From contig OZ020252.1 of the NCBI GenBank assembly GCA_963971285.1, positions 15,413,662-15,477,661 on the forward strand: 64,000 nucleotides of DNA. The letters are read 5' to 3'. The notes under the pieces were generated by a model, which saw only the letters and a list, made by a program, of their open reading frames with translations, was not told the DNA's origin and made no database searches. The translations under genes were made by a program, and so were the position numbers. The DNA comes from Astropecten irregularis (lineage: Eukaryota; Echinodermata; Asteroidea; Paxillosida; Astropectinidae). Below are positions 50,601 to 62,600 of the stretch, piece by piece (positions within the stretch are counted from its first letter, which is position 1; the number at the start of each line of letters is the position of its first letter).

Positions 50601-53600
50601 CCTTTATTATCGACAGCTATAGTTGCCCGGATGTTCGGACAAACATCACAACGTTTACGAGTGGGGCAACGTGCGACTTGTTTGTCCAAACTTCTGAATG
50701 TGACGTCACGAGTGTGGAGCCCTATTGGTTTTACTCTTTTCTGGATATAGGCATACAGCATTTCAGGCAGAAACATTTTAACAGTACATTTTGGCCACTG
50801 CCATCTTTATACTCTTTATAAGTTATATAGGTAAATCTGTGAAGATGTCTGTTTGGGTATGCTACCAAAGTATAGCACTTTTAAACAATGTTATATGTGG
50901 ATCGGTTGTAAGAACATTCGTACGTTTGTTATGTTTTTTTACGCAAACATTGGGAGCCAATTGTGATGTTCGCTATATGAGTACATGGTATCTTTATTCA
51001 AATAGACATAAGTACTATTAGAAATAATCTTGTTTTGTTCCATTCTTTTTTTCTAATAAGCAGGAGAGAGTGCATGTCCATAGAATGTTAATGCTTGACT
51101 GAATCTAAACATCTGATTATTCATTTGAATAGAGTCATTTTAGCTACACGTGTGTATGTACACAGCTAAAATGCCTACTTTACATTGGTTTTGTCAAGTA
51201 TTCCTTGGACAGCTTTCAAAATGAGTACCTTACCTTCGTTAAAGTAGACATAACTCCTCTTAGGAATGATCAATTTGTTTTGTTCCTTTTTTCTAATAAG
51301 CAGGAGAGAATGCTTGTTAAATATGCTTTAAAATACTGAACTTTTGAGTGTCATTTGTTTCTTTTGTAAGACATCACCAATCCCGGTCAAGTTCTTTTTT
51401 GACTTGGCCTGTACTGTAGTGAAGTCCTGGGCTGACAAGGAGGAGGATTTTAGGCATGAAGGCCTGGACCTGGCCAGGCTTTTCAGTAGCTGGGCCTGAC
51501 GAGTATTAACAGGTTTTCTTTCTAGAGTAAAATGAGGATATGTATATATGTGGATCGGTTTGCGGAAACACCCTCAGGTAATAATCATTCGTACTTTCAC
51601 ACTTCTATATCGTTTGCACTTCTATATCGTTCGCACTTCTCGCAATTAGGTCTCAACGTTTCAACTAGCCTGCTCTAGTCCTCATCAGGAGACCTGTATA
51701 TAGTACGTATGTATATAGTACGTAACCGTGTCAGACATTAAGAGGGCATGCACAATTGTTACATATGTTTGATGTTTGTGACTTTCTTTCAGCATGTTGC
51801 TGTCCAGATGGTTGGTTACTTACACCGAAGAATACATGCTTCAAGTCTGTAGATGACCTGAAGACTTGGTCTGAGGCCGAAGCAGCCTGCCAGAGTGAAG
51901 GCGCCCACCTGGCCTCCATTCATAGCCAACAGGAAAATCAGTACATCTTTGGTGAGCATTTTCTTAGTGAAACAGGCATCTTAAATCTAAGCTTCTAAAA
52001 CTAAAGCTGGACAAAATAACTGTTATGTGATTGAGCTCCACAACTAGCCCAGTGCAATTTGGAACATCTAAAATGATGGGCACTTTTTCACATAAAATGG
52101 GAAATAACCTGAGCACATGCAATTCTCACATGTTTGCCATCATCAGTCTGTACTGTACAGTTCTGACACAGAAACTCACTATGCTACAGTACATGTACAT
52201 ACGTACACCTTTTAAGCAACGGCTTCCTTAAATCCTGGGTAAATCCTGGTGGCAAATACAGAAATCTATTCGCAAATGGGTAGGTCTAGCTGTGTTAGGT
52301 GTGGAGTGACCCAAATGAATATGAACCACTTGTTGCTCAATCAAAGAAAACATTTCAGAATTTTGTTGATACATGTATGTCTTCTGGGAGTTCATTTCAC
52401 CTTGATTACTTTTGTTATCTGCAGAGCAAATTCCATCATCATCGTGGTGGCTCGGATTGTCCGATCCCAATGCAGATGATGCCTTCGTCTGGATCAATGG
52501 AAAGGATGCAGTAAGTACTCACCAGCCGTTCTGATATCATCATTGTATCCAGTCCAAGGATTGGCCTTTATAGATCAGCACTGACATCCGGGTATCTTGA
52601 CACCCAATGAAGACCAACATGTAGATGGCGCAAGCTATGCTCAAATCACATACAATTTCTCAAAGACTTAAAGGCTGAATTATGGGTGGTCGGTGTTGGT
52701 GGTGTTTTGCTCTGGGTTTTTGGGGGGTGGGGGGTAATTTGTGGGGCAGTTAGTGGGTTTTTTAATGCTCAAAGCATTGTTAGCATTTTCAATAGCGCTC
52801 CGCACTAATGACGTCACAAAATCCCCGGCTGTCAGACAGACATTGTCTCACACGCGTAGTGTACATGGACGCGCACACCCACGCACGTGCATGGTTGCAA
52901 TGTTTTTCTGAGATCCAGTGCTATTTTTAGCGTAAGTGCGGAGCGCTATTGAAAGATTTTAATATCCATTGAAATGTTTCTCCTGATACTTCCTCAATGC
53001 TCTTGCTTTTTTGTGCTTGGGATGTGGAGAGAATGGTGTCTTCTTTCCTATATGTGTTGTTCTACATGTCCACTGTCATGTAATAATGCATACATTACCG
53101 CAATAGGGCCCTTGTCACATAAGAGGCCATGGATGTATTTTGCTTCACTGTCATAGTCACATGATAGTCACTCTTTGTAACTGCTTTCCCTAGTTTAAAG
53201 GTAATACCATGCTTTGGTTTTTGTCAAAGAAATACAGATTCATGGGCATGTCTCTTTAATTTTTGATCTTTAAAAGATCACAAATAATTTTGGTCACTGG
53301 TTTTACTCTTTTCTGGATAAATACACAGCATTTCAGGCAGAAATGTTTTTAATGGAATTTTTCTACCATCACCATCTTTATACCCTGTAAGTTATAGGTA
53401 TATCTGTGAAGATTTCTGTTTCGGTATGCTACCAAAGTATGATACTACCTTAAAGATCCCTTCAGCAACTGCTGCCATTGGTTTGTGTCATGAACAAACT
53501 GTGTCTTTTTGGTGTAATATTTTAGAATATCTTCTTCTGGAGTGCCACTGCTACCTTTGATGGTATAAACTGCGCCTTCGTTGACGGATCTACTTCGTCT

Positions 53601-56600
53601 GGAGAATGGTTGACTGCGACATGCAGTGAACAGAAGGCCTATATCTGTGTTCAACGTAAGTGTAACCTCATAGATCTGTTGGGCCTATTTGCTTTTTGAC
53701 ACAGATTTGTTGGCCTAGATTTAAACACAGTGATCAGTAACTTGTTTGGACAGGTCTTTTGAGGATGACATTTTGATTGATATCCCAAAGGTGGTCCCAT
53801 GATCAGAATCATCCCAAAACACACATGCCCGCCATTGGCAGCAAATCAGGGTCCAAGCTGTCATTAGGGGCGCAATTTTAACACTTACCCCTCGCACGGT
53901 TTTCCCTATAGAAACGCCGCTAACCCTTTCACAAAAAAATATACAACATCGATCTGATGGTGTGACATACCATCTGCCATTACTGCGGTGTCCCCGTCTG
54001 CCTTTTGTGTGGCAACAAAAGATTTTATTCTCTGCCGGATGTACACCCATCAGCAGTAATGGCGGATCAAGCCGTCAGATCAGTGTATATACCTGTTGAT
54101 GTGGTCATAGACTTTGATTAATTGATTCTTGTAGCTCTGGATGGAAGCACTTGCATATCAGCTGGATCTCCTGTAAACTGTGAGACGTGCACCGGTACGG
54201 GAGGGGGTGCCCCTTGTACCTGTGCTGCGGGTTGGAGGGGAGGCAACTGTGACATAGGTGAGCCTCAAGATGGATAGAACTATAAATTATATTTGTCACA
54301 AAGACGTTAGTTATTTTTCCTGTAAGTTTTCTTCTTCTTTCGTGTAAGACATCTAGGCGATGTCGCTCAGCCTCTGCAGCCAGCTCACTGTGTCAGGGCT
54401 CAGATTATCCAGGTCTAGGTCATTGGGTGGGGGAAAGGTGGGGCACTTGTGGATGATGTGGTGGGCGGTCTGTTCTTCGGCTCCTCATGGGCAGGCTGCT
54501 GATGGGCGCAGACCCTGTCAGTGAGTTTATGGTTAAGCATTTGGAATATTTCTGTGTTTTTTTCATTTATAAAAAAACTATTTATCACCATGAACTTTTC
54601 AAGCTGACCATGGCTCCAATTGCGCTGGCAATGGTGATCCACCAAACTGCATCTGCTCTGGCGGTGGTGCGGCTTGTATGTGTCAGTCTGGCTGGATGGG
54701 TCCGCTCTGCTACATGGGTGAGTTGCTACATTGTTTTGTCTATAATTTGCGTCACATTCATAACCACAAAGAGTATCCAGTGGCGGATCTAGCTTTTTGG
54801 TAGGGGGGGGGGGGGTTTACCCGGAGTGAAGTTTTGTAGGCATGTGGGAGGGTGGGGGTAGGTGTGTGGTCAACCCCCCCCCCCCCCTGCTTTGGTAGGG
54901 AGCTAGGGAGCTTTTTCAATTTGACATTTGATTTTTTATTTTTTTTTATTTTTTTTTTTTGTAAAACAAAACAAAACAATGGTAACCCAAGGGGGGGGGG
55001 TTTAAACACCCTAACCCCCCCCCACCCGTAGATCCGCCACTAGTATCAATGGAAAGCTCTTTTCTAACTCAAGTTAGGAAATTTTGTTGTGTAATATGAT
55101 TTTGTTTTTAGATTTTGAAATCATTTGTTCCTGACGTTTTCATATCTGGTTTATAGTACAAATTTGATTGAAATTTTTGGCAGAATTTGTTTGACTACTA
55201 TTATTTGAAAAAATCAATTTCTTTGTTTATCAAGTTTACGGTGTTCAGGAGGTCACTGGTTCGAATCCTGCTCCAGTCAATGTTTCTTTCTTTGTTCACC
55301 TTATGATATTCAAATATTCCAGAACAGGAAGGTGAAAACTTTATTTCACTGAATTTTCTCTGTATAATTTTTTTTTCTGGGTCAAATTGTGAAAAAATTT
55401 CAACAGTAATTGTTCAGTTTTGGATTTGATTTCTGTAGCTGGATCCAGATCACTTTCTGAGAGAGCCATGTGTATGATCAACCTTGTATTATTATCTTGA
55501 TATTGGCAGATAATATTGCAGCAGACTGTGCAGCAACGGATAATCCAGCACATTGCCTCTGCACTGGCACACTTTCAAGTGACCCCTGCACCTGTGCCGA
55601 TGGCTGGAGAGGGGCCCAGTGTGAAATCGGTGAGTGGTCAGGACTCTCCACCCTCTGCTATCGTGTGCCCGCATGCCGCATCAATTCCCAGGTTCCATCA
55701 CAGCAGTGTCATACCAACTAACCTATCCAGCCCTATGTCCCCCAGATCAAGTCCCAAGTTGTCTTGGCTGGCTGGCTCCCCTTCTCCCCAAGGCCTACAA
55801 GCTTACGATATTGTGGATAGATTCTTCTAAAAGTCATACACTGAATCAAATTGGCACCCATTGTGTACACTTCATCATACAAGTGTGAGAGATTACTCAC
55901 TTGTGAATCTGATCAAGCCAACCGAACCTCTCTCTTTCTTTAAGCAACCTATTGTCTGAGTGATTTTCTATTCTGCCAGGTTTCCTGTTGCATGTTTGCC
56001 AGCAATGGGACCATAGTGCCTCCTTACAATTTGCCCTAGGGTTGATCTTTCTAGCTAGATGACAAGTGATTTAGTGGCCCAGGATCAAAGACCATATTAC
56101 ATGTATAGGGTACGTTCAGATGAGGGGCTGGCTTTGGGACTGGGTTGTGGTTAATGGGAGACTTTGTAGAACCGGTCTTCAAGTCAACAGTGCACGCGCA
56201 TGCAATAGTTAGCATGTGCGCGTTGTTTTGCGTGTGCGTGCACATACGCTGTTGACTAGAAGACCGGTTCTCCAAAGTCTCTCATTGATGCCCAAAGCAG
56301 GGGTTTGAGTAACCAACTACAAACTCCAAAATCACCTTACATTCATATGATAATGGTAACTCCAGGACTATGGCTGGGTGCCCACAGCAGGGCTAGAAGG
56401 GTTGGAAATGTATGCATTACGTAATTCAGTCCAGGTCACTTTAATACCCATTCCCACATGTTCCACAGGCTGCTACATGGTTGTGGCATCGGGGCTAGGT
56501 CAGTTGTGTCCAAACGATAAAAGTAGGTGGTACTAAAAAGTCATACAAGAACTCCCACAGGGCATGGTAGTGGGAGTGGGCCCTCAAATTTTTGAGGTTA

Positions 56601-59600
56601 GTCCCAAAGTTAATCCCAAAGTTCTGCCCGAAGTTCTAAAACATTGTGTCCCAACGACGACTTTTGTCAGTAGGAATAACCCCATTCCGCCATTCAGGGT
56701 TAGTCCCGAAGCCAGCCCCTTGTATGAACTTACCCATATATAACAGCAAGACAGTAGAATTGCATAAACTTGAGACAACCAACATTTGTTTGCTTGTATT
56801 TCAGTTACCTGCTGCCAAATTGACTGGCTGTCCTTCAGTGAATCCTGCTACTTGTTTGTTGACGATGCCATAGAATTACTGAATTGGCAACAGGCTGATA
56901 ATGATTGCCTGGAGAGAGGTGGTCATCTCACCAGCATTCACAGCCAGTATGAGCAAGACTTTTTGCTGGGTGAGTGTTTTCCCCCTGTCACACACACACT
57001 ATCCCAGTGCAGTGTTCCCATGGTCAATTGGTCAGTAGACAAATCCTGGAAAATAAATGAGGTCATGAACATAGGCAGAGAATTGCATTGTTTTCTTGGC
57101 TATGACACCTTCCGTATGGCACCTTCTTCATTGGATATCTCTGTCCTACACTTTCCAATGTTTTCACTTCTTTTCTTTAATTTTGTTTGCATTTTTTTAG
57201 GGACAATAGAAGCGATATTTGTAAAAGATTTAAGACGTTTTGCTTTTTAAGACCGAATGCTTTGGTTTCCCATGAATAACAGAAAATCAAACATATTCCT
57301 AGATTTAAAAAGTGAAAAAATTTACTGGAGTGGGATTCGAACCGGCAACCTTGAATCCTGTCGCCGGTTTGAATCCTGCTCTAGTCAGTATTTCTATGTT
57401 TACTTTTCAATGACTTTAATTTCAGTCTGTTTCCCCTGTGGTTATTTGATGATTATATTCCTAGATTATTGGAATTGTTATTTTACTTTTTGCAGAAGAC
57501 TTACCCTTTTTTGCAAATGTATTTGCATATTAAAAGGAGTCACAAATGATTATTGTAACTGTCCTTTCAGCCCAACTGACTGAAAATGATTATTGGTGGC
57601 ATGGTCTGAATGACATTGGTAATGAAGGTCAATATGAATGGAGTGATGGCAGTCCTTTGGTAAGTCAGTTATTGCAGATGGTATGTGGTGGGCGAGGCTG
57701 TGGGCGGGAGTGATCATTATTAATGGCATATTAACACATTCTAAATATAACAGCCCTAAGGCCTTTGTTAACCAAGGCACTTAGTTTTCCTTCTGGTAGT
57801 GAATGTACCAAATCAGGCAAGGCATATTCAAGATACACAATTAATGATAAGTGAGGCTGCCACAAGATGGCACCATAGCGGTGGCAAACAATTATCAATT
57901 AATATAAATCCAGACAAGCAACGTATTACCTTGTACTTTGAAGCAGTACGTCGATCATCTACACTCATATAGCTCATATAAGTTCAGTTGGAAAAGGTAA
58001 TAAATGTATTCGGTCAGTGGATGTGCAGAAGGCATGTCCGGCAGTGGTAGGACTCCTAAACATACTCATCTGTTGTATCCATCTGTTGATTATGACTGAT
58101 GCAGGATATAGTGTTTTGGGCAGATGGTCAACCCGACAATCGTCAGAATAACCAGAACTGTGGCGTATTTCACAAAGAAATGTATCAAGATAAATGGGAC
58201 GATGTTAAATGTGTGGGCAAGTACCATTACATTTGCAAAATAAATGGTGAGTCAGCTCTGTTTTAAGTTCCTTGCAAAATGGTACCTGAGGTTGGATCTG
58301 TGCCTTTAATTTGGCAAAACTTAGTGGAGGGCAGAAGTTTTGTTGCCCGAAAAAAGAAGAAAAAAACAACGAAATCACACAGTATCTATCGTACATGTAG
58401 GCAAGAAATATTATATCAAGTTTTGGCTTGTATTAAAGGTATTACATGATTGGTAAAGGTCACATGACTGCACTCATACTTTGTCTGATCAAACATGTAC
58501 ATGAAATAATAAACCTGTGAAAATTTGATCTCAATCGGACATCTGAGTCACGAGAAAATAGCGAAAACCCGACTCGATTTTTCTTATAAAACATGAAGAA
58601 TAGTTTACTTTCTGTTTGTTCCAAAAATCGTTCGGACGAACGATCTTTGGAAAAGACACTAAATCTTGATTTGCTTGAAAAACCCAGCATCTGATGAACC
58701 AAGATTTCCCATGGTGACTGTTTGCAATGTTTACGAACTGTTGAGTCCATTTTCAAACTCAATAAATTTGTTTTGGAGGCCTTGCAAACTCCTATATGCT
58801 CCCTTTAAGCCATTCGGTGCTTGACCCATTATTGTTGATGGCGGAGCTGCAGGAATGCTTCTCTCTCTTTGGATCAGAAACTGTTTTGCATTTCAATTCT
58901 TTTGCAATGTTAAGCTGGTAATTAAGATGGTGGCTATTAGCCAATGACACCATGCAGTTTACATTTGTCAACAATTTACATGCATGGTTTGAAAAAACAT
59001 TAGGGTAGTGCACACTTAGGGTAATTCAGAGGTTGAAAACGAGCAAAGATGGTTCGGTATTCCTGGGGTTGTAGATTCAAATCCCACCAGTACAGTCAAT
59101 TTGTTGTCGTTCATAAGTCCATCTTTTTACCTTTTTTTTTTTTAATAATTAATAGTAATAACAGAACACCCACAAGTCCTTTTTGGGGATTTCATTTTGA
59201 GCTAGAGCTCCTGGTTTGTGTACTGCTTTGATGCAGAGAATACAGGGAATGATATCTACTGCACCCTTCATTGGCAGGTCTCAATGTCTGCAGTTCCAAC
59301 CCATGCTTGAATGGAGGGGTGTGTTCCCTTATCAGCTGTATGGTCTACACCTGCACCTGTGCTGCAGGCTACACAGGAACCAACTGCGAAACAGGTACCG
59401 GTACATGGATTCAGCATCGGCAATTTTGAATATTAAAGGTTGTATCATACTTTGGTAAGAGGCCAAAACAGAAATGTTCACAGATTTACGTATAACTTAC
59501 AGGGTATGAAGATGGTGCTGGTAGAAACATGCTGTTAATTTTTTTCCGCTTGAAATGGTGTATTTATCCAGAAATTAGTGAAACAACGACCGAAAATCTT

Positions 59601-62600
59601 TTTGATCTTTTAAAAGATCAAAAATAAAAGAGAAAACACTTAAGAAATACTTTGGCCGTTTTTCACTGTTTTCAGTGGGCAACGTATGGGACAGAAATTT
59701 TCACAGATTACTTTTACTGTATCTTCTTTAATATTTGTGCCCATGAATCTGTATTTCTTTGACGAAAACCAAAGTATGATACTACCTTTAAGTCTTTTGG
59801 TCACATGCTTGTAAAAAATTGTACATGAGGCAGTTAAAGAAATATCCCACTAAGTTCATACAGCAGTACATGAATTGGATCCTAGGTACAGGAAGTGTGG
59901 AAAGTGTGTGGTACTGTTAAAAAAACACCCCAAAAACCATGTAACAGCATAAATGGCTGTTTCAATAAAATTGTATGAAGAACCAATATCCATAAGTGTC
60001 GTAGACCAGATACAACTAGGCAACCACATACAAAAAGGGTTAATGGGTTAAACTAGAACATTGAAGAGAAAGAATGGCTGAATACACCGATCCAGTAGGC
60101 CACGCCCCTTGACAAATTGACCAATCACCTCCCACCCATCCCACCCCCCCCCCAACCTTCGTGTGTACGTACTTTATGGACAGCCTATTACTGGTATTGA
60201 TGTACTCAACTGGAAGCCCATCTGTGACCACGCACGTAGTGGTGTATTTTGTTGCATACTATTCGGCTTCTATTTAATTGTCTTAAGTCATATTAAAGTG
60301 GTACTAAAGGTAAAGCCGATTTCAAATATCATTTGCTATTCCAAACTGTGAAGAAGTGAAGAGTTTTGATTCTAGCTTGTAATGATCATTAAGATGGTGT
60401 GTATTATCCGATCCTACAGACACTACCAGGGACCTCGGAAGAAGGTAGTTTTTGTATTTGGTTTTATTTCTGAAAATTACATTACAAAAAATGGAAACAT
60501 CACCAGTATATGTCTAATTATTAATAGCTGACATTTCTAGACACGATGTATCTGACTCTTTTCTCCATTGCGGAAATTTAATTTGGATTGAAGGAATTTA
60601 TGCATTTTTCTTGTCATGCAGATGTGGATGAATGTACAGATGGCAGCCAACCCTGTGATACCAACGCAGCCTGCACAAACAACGATGGCGGATTTACTTG
60701 TGCATGCAATCCCGGATTCACTGGTGATGGTCTGGCCACGGGTGGCACTGGATGTACTGGTATGTGTGATGAATTCTGAGGAATATTATACGTCTATTAA
60801 TCTATCTTGAGACATTAGTGGTGCTTAAGGTAAAGCCGATTACAAATATCATTTGCTATTCCAAATTGTGAAGAAGTGAAGAGTTTTGATTCTAGCTTGT
60901 AATGATCAAAAAGATGGTGTGCATTAGTGTGGTCGGATCCTACAGACACAACCACAGAGGTTGGAAGAAGAAAGATTTCTGTATTTTGTTTTCGACCCTG
61001 AAATTTGCACAATAAAAGGTGAGAACATCACCAGTATGTACCTAATTATTAATGGCTGACATTTCTAGACACGATGTATTTGGCTCTTTTCTCCATTGGG
61101 AGAATTCATCTTGAATTGAAGGAATGTATGTATTTTTCTTGTCATGCAGATGTGGATGAATGTACAGATGGCAGCCAACCCTGTGATACCAACGCAGCCT
61201 GCACTAACAATGATGGCGGATTTACTTGTGCATGCAATCCCGGATTCACCGGTGATGGGCTGGCCACGGGTGGCACTGGATGTACTGGTATGTATGATGA
61301 ATTCTGAGGAATATTATACGTCTATTTAATATCTGTCTTTATACATAAGTGGTACTAAAGGTAAAGCCGATTTCTAATATCATTTGCTATTCCAAACTGT
61401 GAAGAAGAGAAGAGTTTTGATTCTAGCTTGTAATGATCATTAAGATGGTGTGTATTATCCGATCCTACAGACACTACCAGGGACTTCGGAAGAAGGTAGT
61501 TTTTGTATTTGGTTTTATTTCTGAAAATTACATTACAAAAAATGGAAACATCACCAGTATATGTCTAATTATTAATAGCTGACACTTCTAGACATGAAGT
61601 ATCTGGCTCTTTTCTCCATCAGGGGAATTTATCTTGGATTGAAGGAATGTATGCATTTTTCTTGTCACGCAGTTGTGGATGAATGTACAGATGGCAGCCA
61701 ACCCTGTGATTCCAATGCAGCCTGCACTAGCACCAATGGCGGATTTACTTGTGCATGCAATCCCGGATTCACTGGTGATGGTCTGGCGACTGGAGGCACT
61801 GGATGTTCTGGTACGTGTGATCAAAACTAAGAAATGTTATGTGTGTTTGTAACTGTCTTGAGACATAAGTAGTGCTGCAGGTAAAGCTGATTTTCCAATA
61901 TCAGTTACTGTTTGCAAACCTAAGAAGTAAAGAGTTGTGATTCTAGCTGGTAATGATGGTGAAGATGGTGTGCAAGTGTGGTCCGATCCTAGAAACCCTA
62001 CCACAGAGATCGGAAGAAGACAGATTTTTGTATTTTGGTTTTAATTCTGAAACTTTTTCGATAAAAAGTTAAAAGATCACCCGTATATGCCTAATTATTA
62101 TTAGTCATTGAAAGGTGAAAAAAGAAAAATTGACTGGAGCAGGATTCAAACTGTCTACCTCCTGAATACTGTTCAGATGCTCTACCAACTAAAATATGCA
62201 GCCCTATACGTTTAATTATTATTAATTTAGATTTCTAGACATGTTTCTGGCTCTTTTCTCCATTGAGGGAATTTATCTTGGATTGAACGAATGTATGCAT
62301 TTTTCTTGTCATGCAGATGTGGATGAATGTACAGATGGCAGCCAACCCTGTGATACCAACGCAGCCTGCACTAACAATGATGGCGGATTTACTTGTGCAT
62401 GCAATCCCGGATTCACCGGTGATGGTCTGGCCACGGGTGGCACTGGATGTACTGGTATGTGTGATGAATTCTGAGGAAAATTATGCGTCTATTCAATAAC
62501 TGTCTTGAGACATAAGTGGTACTGAAGGTAAAGCCGATTACAAATATCAGTTGCTATTCAAAACTGTGAAGAAGTGAAGAGTTTTGATTCTAGCTTGTAT

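Noticed and set aside
50435..50821. 128-codon ORF
   Set aside because: It lies wholly in a MITE copy with a nested insert. No splice or domain support.
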